From GWA1-40-21 sp038078215 (GTDB lineage Bacteria; Patescibacteriota; Minisyncoccia; Phycocordibacterales; GWA1-40-21): a DNA stretch of 28,588 nt. Positions 7,433 to 12,653 of the stretch are shown here, in pieces. Made by a program: the position numbers and the translations under genes. The DNA is taken from contig JBBUED010000008.1 in the NCBI GenBank assembly GCA_038078215.1, positions 1 through 28,588 on the forward strand, written 5' to 3'. Positions within the stretch are counted from its first letter, which is position 1; every line of letters begins with the position of its first letter. A model generated the notes under the pieces. It made no database searches and had not been told where the DNA came from. It saw only the letters and a program-made list of their open reading frames with translations.

Positions 7433-7461
7433 AAACTACGCTTTAGGCGGTTGTTTGTCAA
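7433..7461 (-). promoter_or_regulatory. Promoter of the split phosphoribosyltransferase gene
   Basis: On the minus strand TTGACA (7456-7461), 17 nt, TAGTTT (7433-7438). The leader of about 70 nt contains the perfect palindrome CTAGAACTAG (about 7419-7428) and a small AATCAG/CTGATT hairpin, either of which could be regulatory. Confidence 0.5.
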
Positions 7462-7465
7462 TCAA

Positions 7466-7494
7466 TTGAATCTTCGCTGAATTTTTGAGAGAAT
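7466..7494 (+). promoter_or_regulatory. Promoter of the priA-like gene, leaderless
   Basis: TTGAAT (7466-7471), 17 nt ending in TGA, then GAGAAT (7489-7494), 7 nt before the ATG at 7502. It sits next to the divergent phosphoribosyltransferase promoter. It favours ATG 7502 over the in-frame ATG at 7493, which lies inside the -10 box. Confidence 0.5.
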
Positions 7495-7501
7495 GATTTT
7501 A

Positions 7502-9394
7502 ATGAAACTCTTAGAAGTAATACCAATAGCTAGAGGAATTTCCGCGGAAACTTTGACTTATTTCACGGCCAGTGAAGTGGCCATAGGCTCGATTGTAAAA
7601 GTTCCTTTAAGAAAAAAAACGATTCCGGCAATCGTATTGTCGCTTCAAGAAGTGTCCGAAGCCAAGTCATCAATCAAAGATTTGGCTTATTCAGTAAGGA
7701 AAATAAAAGAAATTAAATCTTTTGATTTGATACTGCCTAAATTCATGGAAGCGTCAAAAGAAATAGCTGATTATCTGGCGGCGTCAACGGGCAGCGTGAT
7801 GAACTCAATCATTCCCAAAAACATTCTTTTAAACGCCGATAAATTAAAAATTGAAATAAAGGCAGGCGCGGCAAACTCGCGCCCCCACGAGAAATTCGTC
7901 CTGCAAGCCGACGATGAGGAAAGGTACGCGAATTACCGAAGTTTTATACGCGAGGAATTCGCCAAAGGGTTTTCAGTTTTTTTCTGCCTGCCGACGATTC
8001 AAGACATAAAAAAAACATTTGAAGTTTTGTCCAAAGGAATTGAACAATACGCCTTCATACTTCACAGCGGAATGCCAAAAAAGGAAGTTTTGAAAAATTG
8101 GATGAAAGTTTTGAGCGAAGCTCACCCCGTTTTAATTATAGCGACAGGTTCTTACTTGTCTGTTCCTAGGAGCGATATCGGCGCCATAATTGTGGACAAA
8201 GAAAATTCCAGCGCTTACAAGTCTCAAGTCAGACCATATCTTGATGTGAGAAAATTCAGCGAAATATTGTCGGAAAAAATGAAGATAAAAATGATTTTCG
8301 GAGACCTGCTCTTAAGGACGGAAACAATCTGGAGGCACGGCCAGGGAGAATTCATAGAATTCTCCCCTCTAAAATTCAGATCGCTCTCAACAGCTACTCA
8401 AGAAATTATTGATATGAAAAAAATTAAAGGTGAAAGTGAAAAATCGCCGTTTAAAATCGTGAGCAATGAGCTGGAACACTTGGTGAGGACGACCCAAAAA
8501 AACAACGAACATATGTTCATATTTGTCGCGAGAAGAGGACTTTCTCCGACGACTCTCTGCAATGATTGCGGAACTATAGTCCTCTGCTCTTTTTGCAAAG
8601 CGCCGACCGTTCTTCACAGGTCAAACAAAGAGAATTTTTTCCTCTGCCACAGATGCGGCGAGCGCCGAAACGCCCTTGAAAAATGCGCTAACTGCGACAG
8701 TTGGAATCTGACCGCTCTCGGGATAGGCATGGAAAAAGTCTATGAAGAATTAAGCGGAAAATTTCCATCTGTTAAAATCTTCAAAATGGATGCGGATAGC
8801 GCTCCAACCCACAGAATCGCTTGTCAGACGATCAAAAAATTTTATGAATCTCCCGGAAGCGTCCTTTTGGGAACGGAAATGGCTCTGGTCTATTTAAACG
8901 AGAAAATTGCCAACTCCGCCGTCGTCTCAATAGATTCATTCTTTTCCTTGCCTGATTTCAGAATAAACGAGAAAGTCTTGAATATTTTGCTTAAGATAAG
9001 ATTTTTTACCGCCAAGAATTTTATAATTCAAACCCGAGACGCTTCTCAAAAAGTCATGGAGTACGCCGTGAAAGGCAATCTTGCCGAATTTTATCGAGAT
9101 GAAATAAATAATCGCGAGTCGCTTGAATACCCGCCCTTCTCAACGCTCATAAAAATCACAGTTTCCGGAGAAAAAAAGAAAGTGGCTGATGAGATGGATA
9201 AACTTGAAAAATATCTTGAACCGCGCCATCTCGCTATATTCCCCGCTTTCACTCCATTTGCTAAAGGGAAATATAGCATGCACGCTCTTATGAAAATTCC
9301 AAGAGGCGGTTGGATTGACCGCGCGCTTTTAGACAAACTTAGAAATCTTCCCCCTTATTTCAATATAAATGTTGACCCGGAGAGCCTTCTTTGA
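7502..9394 (+). CDS. priA: PriA-like primosomal protein N' with lost helicase motifs
   Basis: PriA restarts stalled replication forks by binding fork DNA and unwinding it. This 630-residue protein keeps the N-terminal 3'-DNA-binding domain (LLEVIPIARGISAETLTY), the zinc module with all eight cysteines (C353, C356, C362, C365, C382, C385, C395, C398), the segment FFSLPDFRINEKVLNIL (480-496), and the C-terminal YPPFSTLIKITVSG. The ATPase parts are degraded. No GVTGSGKT-like P-loop exists where it should be (about residues 145-165, NYRSFIREEFAKGFSVFFC). Walker B DEEH has become DKEN (232-235), and the GRAGR arginine-finger motif after PDFR is absent. It should therefore be a DNA-binding, zinc-containing loader without helicase activity. 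Start chosen from the promoter and from homologous MKLLEV-type N-termini. Confidence 0.88.
   Translation: MKLLEVIPIARGISAETLTYFTASEVAIGSIVKVPLRKKTIPAIVLSLQEVSEAKSSIKDLAYSVRKIKEIKSFDLILPKFMEASKEIADYLAASTGSVMNSIIPKNILLNADKLKIEIKAGAANSRPHEKFVLQADDEERYANYRSFIREEFAKGFSVFFCLPTIQDIKKTFEVLSKGIEQYAFILHSGMPKKEVLKNWMKVLSEAHPVLIIATGSYLSVPRSDIGAIIVDKENSSAYKSQVRPYLDVRKFSEILSEKMKIKMIFGDLLLRTETIWRHGQGEFIEFSPLKFRSLSTATQEIIDMKKIKGESEKSPFKIVSNELEHLVRTTQKNNEHMFIFVARRGLSPTTLCNDCGTIVLCSFCKAPTVLHRSNKENFFLCHRCGERRNALEKCANCDSWNLTALGIGMEKVYEELSGKFPSVKIFKMDADSAPTHRIACQTIKKFYESPGSVLLGTEMALVYLNEKIANSAVVSIDSFFSLPDFRINEKVLNILLKIRFFTAKNFIIQTRDASQKVMEYAVKGNLAEFYRDEINNRESLEYPPFSTLIKITVSGEKKKVADEMDKLEKYLEPRHLAIFPAFTPFAKGKYSMHALMKIPRGGWIDRALLDKLRNLPPYFNINVDPESLL
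8344..8366. repeat. Perfect palindrome inside priA
   Basis: GGGAGAATTC (8344-8353), loop ATA, GAATTCTCCC (8357-8366): a 10-bp perfect stem within coding sequence for QGEFIEFSP. No poly-T follows, so it is not a terminator. Confidence 0.5.
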
Positions 9395-9442
9395 TTGATT
9401 TTTCCGGCTTATTTGATTAAACTGTTTGAGAAGTAAAGTTTT

Positions 9443-9524
9443 GCCGCGGTGGCGGAATTGGCAGACGCATACGACTCAAAATCGTACGGGGTAACCCATG
9501 AGAGTTCGATTCTCTCCCGCGGCA
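9443..9524 (+). tRNA. tRNA-Leu (anticodon CAA)
   Basis: Acceptor GCCGCGG pairs with CCGCGGC, discriminator A. Anticodon loop CTCAAAA on stem TACGA/TCGTA gives CAA. The long variable arm is typical of Leu, and the T-arm is GAGAG-TTCGATT-CTCTC. CCA is not encoded. A36-A37-A38 makes it a MiaA substrate. Confidence 0.97.
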
Positions 9525-9717
9525 CATGAGCAAAGCGAATGGGCAAGGAGCAAGCAAACTGCTTTGCTTGCGTGGAGAATCGAAGGCCGGAATATGTTCC
9601 GAGTCCGCGAGGAACAATGAGGCGGGGTCGCGAACACTTAGATTTTTACGATTCGCCAGCAGGCGAAGAAGTAAAAAGCTTAGTGATTCGTGACCGCTTC
9701 TCTCCCGCGGCACATGA
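9525..9717 (+). repeat. tRNA-linked repeat unit behind tRNA-Leu(CAA)
   Basis: The last 20 nt spanning the tRNA 3' end (TTCTCTCCCGCGGCACATGA, 9510-9529) recur exactly at 9698-9717. Between them, in order: hairpin GCAAGCAAA-CTGC-TTTGCTTGC (9550-9571); an inverted copy of the T-arm, GAGAATCGAA (9575-9584); a TGTTCC/GGAACA hairpin (9595-9616); and a long hairpin (9635-9685) with TTTTTAC/GTAAAAA and TTCGCC/GGCGAA stems around AGCA. The first hairpin has the same stem as the one in the tRNA-Lys unit. A minus-strand ORF over this stretch is spurious. Mobile element, regulatory RNA or recombination scar are all possible. Confidence 0.75.
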
Positions 9718-9722
9718 ATAAA

Positions 9723-9753
9723 GCCTATTAGATACATTCAGTATCTAATAGGC
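9723..9753. terminator. Strong hairpin terminator between the tRNA-Leu unit and the 65-aa gene
   Basis: GCCTATTAGATAC (9723-9735) and its perfect complement (9741-9753), loop ATTCA. The minus-strand side is followed by TTTATTC and serves the 65-aa gene. The plus side follows the tRNA-linked unit with a weaker T tract. Confidence 0.7.
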
Positions 9754-9795
9754 TCAATATTCTTTCGTTTGGGATAATCGATTTTAAAAAAAATA

Positions 9796-9993
9796 TTACA
9801 TACGCTCAAGGACAACATTCACTTTAGTGTCTGGACACTTATATTCATAGATATAACCCAACTTGCCTCTCGTGACTTTAAGTTTGTCTCCTTTTTGCGT
9901 TGTTTTATACTTTCCACAAGAACAATAAAAAGAATAACCGCCTTTCGCTCTTCTTATTCTCACTTCTCCCACTTTCCATTTCTTTTTCTTCAC
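9796..9993 (-). CDS. Small basic protein with a Cys-x-Cys motif, 65 aa
   Basis: The sequence opens MKKKKWKVGEVRIRRAKGG, then YSFYCSCGKYKT and YEYKCPDTK: three cysteines (CxC and a later C) in a short basic, beta-rich protein, possibly a reduced zinc- or nucleic-acid-binding ribbon. No family recognised. The start is GTG (9993-9991) with a clear GGGGAGG site 6-8 nt upstream. It is divergent from miaA and ends in the hairpin at 9723-9753. Confidence 0.65.
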   Translation of the reverse strand: MKKKKWKVGEVRIRRAKGGYSFYCSCGKYKTTQKGDKLKVTRGKLGYIYEYKCPDTKVNVVLERM

Positions 9994-10061
9994 AATAACC
10001 TCCCCCCTTTCTCTTTAAAAAAAATATAAGTAACGAAATGTTTTTAATTTATACATTAAGA

Positions 10062-10070
10062 TGATATAAA
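10062..10070 (+). promoter_or_regulatory. Extended -10 promoter of miaA
   Basis: TGA-TATAAA ends 12 nt before the miaA ATG; the expected leader is about 6 nt and has no Shine-Dalgarno sequence. It shares the 9994-10082 spacer with the divergent 65-aa gene. Confidence 0.55.
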
Positions 10071-10082
10071 GATAAAACACTT

Positions 10083-11015
10083 ATGTCAAGAAAAACTATC
10101 GTAATACTCGGTCCGACAGCAAGCGGGAAAAGCGCGCTGGCTGTTAAAATTGCCAAGAAAATAAATGGCGAAATTATTTCCGCTGATTCAAGGCAGGTTT
10201 ATAAGGGGCTAAACATTGGTACAGGAAAAATAACAAAAAAAGAAATGGGGGGTATTCCTCACTATTGTTTGGACATTGTCTCGCCCAAGAAAATTTTTAC
10301 CGTCGCGGACTTTAAAAAATGCGCCGACGAGGCCATTGAGAAGATTTTTGCTAGAAATAAAACGCCGATTATCGTCGGCGGAACGGGGCTGTATATCCAA
10401 GCCATTGTGGACAATATCGTTTTGCCGGAAGTTAAGCCTGATTGGAAACTACGCAAGGAGCTAGAGAAAAAAACGACCGAAGAGATGTTTGCGATGCTTA
10501 AAAAACTTGACTCTGAACGGGCGAAAAAAATTGACCGCAAAAACCCTCGCCGGTTGATACGGGCGATAGAAATCGCTAAAATTATCGGCAAAGTTCCCAA
10601 CTTGGACATTCAATGTCCAAGTTGGGAGGCATTGCAAGTTGGTATTAAATTACCGGATGAAATTTTGAAAGAAAATATAGAAAAAAGAATTAAGAAAATG
10701 CTAAAAAACGGCCTTATCGCCGAAACAAAAAAATTAAAAAACTCCGGTTTATCTTGGAAAAGAATTTACGAATTTGGTTTTGAATACAAATACCCCGCTA
10801 TGTTTTTGCAAAATAAAATTTCCAAAGACGATATGCTGTCAAAAATGCTGATAGAAAATTGGCAATACGCCAAACGGCAGATGACTTGGTTTAAGAGAGA
10901 TAAAAGAATTAAATGGATTTCAAAAGAAAAACAAGCGGAGAAATTGATAAAATATTTTCTAAAACAAAATCCCCAACTATCCTGTTTTGATAATACAAAA
11001 TTGTATCTAGTTTAA
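10083..11015 (+). CDS. miaA: tRNA dimethylallyltransferase MiaA
   Basis: Transfers a dimethylallyl group to N6 of A37 in tRNAs reading U-starting codons. P-loop GPTASGKS (residues 10-17), the DSRQVYKGLNIGTGK segment (35-49) with the catalytic Asp, IIVGGTGLYIQA (96-107) and the basic NPRRLIRAIEI helix (about 154-164) are all present; length 310 aa is normal. Five of the six tRNAs in the window (both Leu, Tyr, Cys, Trp) have A36-A37-A38 and are expected substrates. The stretch KVPNLDIQCPSWE is encoded by a perfect 33-nt palindrome and replaces the usual GKP-type loop. The 3' end overlaps the convergent hydrolase gene by 9 nt. Confidence 0.96.
   Translation: MSRKTIVILGPTASGKSALAVKIAKKINGEIISADSRQVYKGLNIGTGKITKKEMGGIPHYCLDIVSPKKIFTVADFKKCADEAIEKIFARNKTPIIVGGTGLYIQAIVDNIVLPEVKPDWKLRKELEKKTTEEMFAMLKKLDSERAKKIDRKNPRRLIRAIEIAKIIGKVPNLDIQCPSWEALQVGIKLPDEILKENIEKRIKKMLKNGLIAETKKLKNSGLSWKRIYEFGFEYKYPAMFLQNKISKDDMLSKMLIENWQYAKRQMTWFKRDKRIKWISKEKQAEKLIKYFLKQNPQLSCFDNTKLYLV
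10595..10627. repeat. Perfect 33-nt palindrome inside miaA
   Basis: TCCCAACTTGGACA (10595-10608) and its exact complement (10614-10627) with loop TTCAA. It encodes part of a variable loop of MiaA and has no T tract. It looks like an inserted hairpin tolerated in frame. Confidence 0.7.
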
Positions 11016-11543
11016 ATCAATCCAAGTTTTTGTAACTCTTGCGATTCGTTCCGCAGGTCGGCAACTAAAAAGAAATAGGATTAGGTGATCAGATAAAAGT
11101 TGAATATGCAGCCTTGATCTTGGATGTTTGGTAATAAAGCACGGTACGATTATATCAAATAAGGCGCCAAAGGAGATGATCGGAACAGGCACTTCTTTAG
11201 AATAACCAAGCATCCTTGAAAATATTTTGATTTTATGCGGGGTCATGACTGTAACTATCATTCGCACATGGCTCATTTTAAAGCGTTCTGAAATTGCAGT
11301 TGCGATAATACCACCAAAACTATAACCAACAAATATAATATCTTCCCCTGTATCATATTTATTGATTATAGATTCAGAGAAATTAAGTATTTTTGTTTTT
11401 TGCCATGGAAAATAAAAAAGTTTCTCAACCACGAATTCTGCGTCTGGAATGTGTCGGTTGAAAGCGTTACGGAAATTCATCCATAAACGACCTTCACTTT
11501 TTTTCGGAAATTCTAATATTCCAGCTATTCCAATAATTTTCAT
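11007..11543 (-). CDS. Alpha/beta-hydrolase-like protein, 178 aa
   Basis: GEDIIFVGYSFGGIIATAIS (about residues 66-85) contains the nucleophile elbow G-Y-S-F-G-G between a beta strand and a helix. FGALFDIIVP (about 126-135) could supply the acid, and the HIQLLSDHLIL region the histidine. The N-terminus IIGIAGILEFPKKSEGRLW is a compact first strand and loop. The protein is short for the fold, so it may be a reduced lipase/esterase or a non-catalytic member. Its ATG overlaps the TGA of the upstream coiled-coil gene (ATGA), indicating translational coupling. Its 3' end overlaps miaA by 9 nt on the other strand. Confidence 0.65.
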   Translation of the reverse strand: MKIIGIAGILEFPKKSEGRLWMNFRNAFNRHIPDAEFVVEKLFYFPWQKTKILNFSESIINKYDTGEDIIFVGYSFGGIIATAISERFKMSHVRMIVTVMTPHKIKIFSRMLGYSKEVPVPIISFGALFDIIVPCFITKHPRSRLHIQLLSDHLILFLFSCRPAERIARVTKTWIDLN

Positions 11544-11707
11544 ACTAATAAATCATCTGACTTTTTCTTCAGTTCTTCATTTTTCTTTCTAAGTTCGTTG
11601 TTCTTTTCCATTAGTTTTTTAATTTTTTCTCTTTCTTCTGCCGCCTTTTGCTCGTTAGATTTAGTAAAATTAGACTTGTATTCTTTATTTGATTCAAAAT
11701 TTGTCAT
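11540..11707 (-). CDS. Small coiled-coil protein, 55 aa
   Basis: A short reading frame: MTNFESNKEYKSNFTKSNEQ followed by about 30 residues of highly charged coiled coil (AAEEREKIKKLMEKNNELRK, then KNEELKKKSDDLL). The TGA overlaps the ATG of the hydrolase-like gene by 4 nt (ATGA), the usual sign of coupled expression. There is no strong ribosome-binding site, and the gene begins 26 nt downstream of tRNA-Trp, so it may be expressed from the tRNA transcript. It could be a dimerisation partner; function unknown. Confidence 0.65.
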   Translation of the reverse strand: MTNFESNKEYKSNFTKSNEQKAAEEREKIKKLMEKNNELRKKNEELKKKSDDLLV

Positions 11708-11732
11708 ATTTAGTTATGATTAAATTGTTAAT

Positions 11733-11806
11733 TGGCGGGGGTACAAGGAATCGAACCCTGGCCAACGGTTTTGGAGACCGTTGTTCTACCACTAAACTAT
11801 ACCCCC
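11733..11806 (-). tRNA. tRNA-Trp (anticodon CCA)
   Basis: Acceptor GGGGGTA/TACCCCC, discriminator G, anticodon loop CTCCAAA on stem ACGGT/ACCGT, T-arm CAGGG-TTCGATT-CCTTG. CCA follows the discriminator in the DNA, which is not the case for the other five tRNAs here. No repeat unit follows it. Confidence 0.96.
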
Positions 11807-11851
11807 AATACCAAATAGCATATAGCAAACAGTCCATAGTTTCAATCATTA

Positions 11852-11880
11852 AAACAATCTCGCTATAAGCGAGATTGTTT
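11852..11880. terminator. Terminator after rpmG
   Basis: AAACAATCTCGCT and its perfect complement around ATA (13-bp stem). The minus-strand tail is TTTTAAT and the plus-strand tail TTTTTCTG. It separates rpmG from tRNA-Trp. Confidence 0.75.
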
Positions 11881-11891
11881 TTCTGTTCTTC

Positions 11892-11919
11892 CCTACGACC
11901 TAAAACCTACAACCTATTT
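11892..11919. repeat. Heptamer repeat CCTANNN, four units
   Basis: CCTA recurs every 7 nt at 11892, 11899, 11906 and 11913. The last unit supplies the stop codon of rpmG on the minus strand. The same family occurs at 15441, 17291, 25083 and 25196. Confidence 0.7.
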
Positions 11920-12072
11920 TTTGGCCTCGTTATGCTTAGTTTGCTTCTTGCACCATTTGCAAAATTTCTTGAGCTCTATTTTGCGCTCAACTTTCTTTTT
12001 ATTTTTTCGGCTCCAATAATTTATTCTCTTGCATGTCCCGCAAGAAAGTTTTATGAGTTGTACTTGTTTCAT
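11914..12072 (-). CDS. rpmG: 50S ribosomal protein L33
   Basis: A 52-residue ribosomal protein of the large subunit. The sequence opens MKQVQLIKLSCGTCKRINYW and continues SRKNKKKVERKIELKKFCKW before a CKKQTKHNE tail. It has the L33 pattern with the zinc-binding form of the family: C11-x2-C14 and C38-x2-C41. The gene has its own promoter (12097-12125), no Shine-Dalgarno site and a downstream hairpin. The stop codon lies in a heptamer repeat. Confidence 0.93.
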   Translation of the reverse strand: MKQVQLIKLSCGTCKRINYWSRKNKKKVERKIELKKFCKWCKKQTKHNEAKK

Positions 12073-12096
12073 CTTAATTTATTATTTAATGGCAAA

Positions 12097-12125
12097 ACTA
12101 TAACTTAATATATATGAAAAAGCAA
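12097..12125 (-). promoter_or_regulatory. Promoter of rpmG
   Basis: On the minus strand TTGCTT (12120-12125), 17 nt, TATAGT (12097-12102); the predicted leader is about 18 nt. Confidence 0.6.
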
Positions 12126-12154
12126 GAAAATTTATTTTCATCAATTATAATTTT

Positions 12155-12182
12155 TTGACTTTCCGCGAGAAACCAATATAAT
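12155..12182 (+). promoter_or_regulatory. Promoter of the candidate non-coding RNA
   Basis: TTGACT (12155-12160), 16 nt, TATAAT (12177-12182). No open reading frame of any length follows; the transcript would run into the terminator at 12309-12333. Confidence 0.7.
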
Positions 12183-12188
12183 AATTTT

Positions 12189-12333
12189 AGATTTTGCAAT
12201 GTTCAACATAAATAGGCAGGCAGATGGTCTTACCGATATAAACAAAACGGATTCACAAAACGGGAGTTTTATCCTAATCTCTCTACCATCTGCTTGCCAT
12301 TTTTTACCAAACATTCCTTGCGGAATGTTTTTT
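12189..12333 (+). ncRNA. Candidate structured non-coding RNA, about 145 nt
   Basis: A near-consensus promoter upstream and a six-T intrinsic terminator downstream define a transcript without coding capacity (the only ATG gives five codons). Its body closes with a 14-bp stem, GGCAGGCAGATGGT (about 12213-12226) with ACCATCTGCTTGCC (about 12285-12298), containing one G-U pair. Inside is a hairpin GGAT...AAAAC-GGGA-GTTTT-ATCC with a GNRA-type loop, flanked by large unpaired regions. A closed stem, open bubble and apical hairpin are reminiscent of 6S RNA, but it is shorter and I do not claim identity. It lacks the SRP domain IV signature. Boundaries are estimates. Confidence 0.6.
12309..12333 (+). 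terminator. Terminator of the candidate ncRNA
   Basis: AAACATTCC (12309-12317), loop TTGC, GGAATGTTT (12322-12330), with six consecutive T residues at 12328-12333. Confidence 0.85.
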
Positions 12334-12345
12334 GTTGAATTATCT

Positions 12346-12482
12346 TGTGCGTAGGGAGGGAGTTTTGAACCCTACAGGTTCTGTACCCCGATTGGCTCGC
12401 TTGTTCGTGAAGACACTCCAAGCTCGGCTCAATCGGGCTTCAAATCCCTCACAGAAGCGCCCCGCGCTTCTTCCTACGCACA
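12346..12482 (-). repeat. tRNA-linked repeat unit behind tRNA-Tyr
   Basis: The unit ends in a direct copy of the tRNA-Tyr 3' end (acceptor CCTACGC plus A at 12348-12355, then the T-arm). It begins with an inverted copy whose acceptor part CCTACGCACA (12473-12482, plus strand) pairs perfectly over 10 bp with TGTGCGTAGG (12346-12355). The inverted T-arm TTCAAATCCCTC (12439-12450) is separated from it by hairpin AGAAGCGC-CCC-GCGCTTCT (12453-12471). The interior 12378-12441 matches 22808-22871 of the tRNA-Lys unit at 62 of 64 positions in opposite orientation. A third hairpin (12367-12381) has stem GAACC/GGTTC. ORFs here are spurious. Confidence 0.8.
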
Positions 12483-12486
12483 CTCA

Positions 12487-12508
12487 AAATCCCACCAGAG
12501 TGGGATTT
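12487..12508 (-). terminator. Possible weak terminator after tRNA-Tyr
   Basis: On the minus strand AAATCCCAC and GTGGGATTT form a 9-bp stem with a TCTG loop and four T residues, 6 nt after the tRNA end. If it works poorly, the repeat unit behind it is transcribed with the tRNA. Confidence 0.5.
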
Positions 12509-12514
12509 ATCGTG

Positions 12515-12598
12515 TGCGTAGGGAGGGATTTGAACCCCCGTAGCCCATAGGGCGTCAGATTTACAGTCTGATGCAATTGACCGCTCTGCCACCTACGC
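12515..12598 (-). tRNA. tRNA-Tyr (anticodon GTA)
   Basis: Acceptor GCGTAGG/CCTACGC, discriminator A, anticodon loop CTGTAAA on stem TCAGA/TCTGA, long variable arm, T-loop TTCAAAT. CCA is not encoded. A36-A37-A38 fits MiaA. Confidence 0.96.
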
Positions 12599-12603
12599 AT
12601 TGA

Positions 12604-12626
12604 ACTTGGTACTCCGACTACCAAGT
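12604..12626. other. Hairpin between tRNA-Tyr and clpB
   Basis: ACTTGGTA (12604-12611) and TACCAAGT (12619-12626), loop CTCCGAC. It has no T tract on either side, so it is a poor terminator for clpB; it could be a processing or attenuation signal. Confidence 0.45.
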
Positions 12627-12653
12627 GATTTAAAAACTGGTGAGGGGTTTATC

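Noticed and set aside
7245..7469. 74-codon plus-strand ORF
   Set aside because: It is the complement of the N-terminal fragment of the phosphoribosyltransferase gene, which has a strong ribosome-binding site.
9510..9717. attL/attR of an integrated element at tRNA-Leu
   Set aside because: The direct repeat fits, but only 188 nt lie between the copies and there is no integrase. The inverted T-arm copy is not explained by site-specific integration. Kept as a repeat unit instead.
9417..9737. 106-codon minus-strand ORF across tRNA-Leu
   Set aside because: It overlaps a clear tRNA and its repeat unit and has no family resemblance.
12189..12333. SRP RNA, RNase P RNA or tmRNA
   Set aside because: No SRP domain IV motif, far too short for RNase P RNA, and no tRNA-like end or tag ORF.
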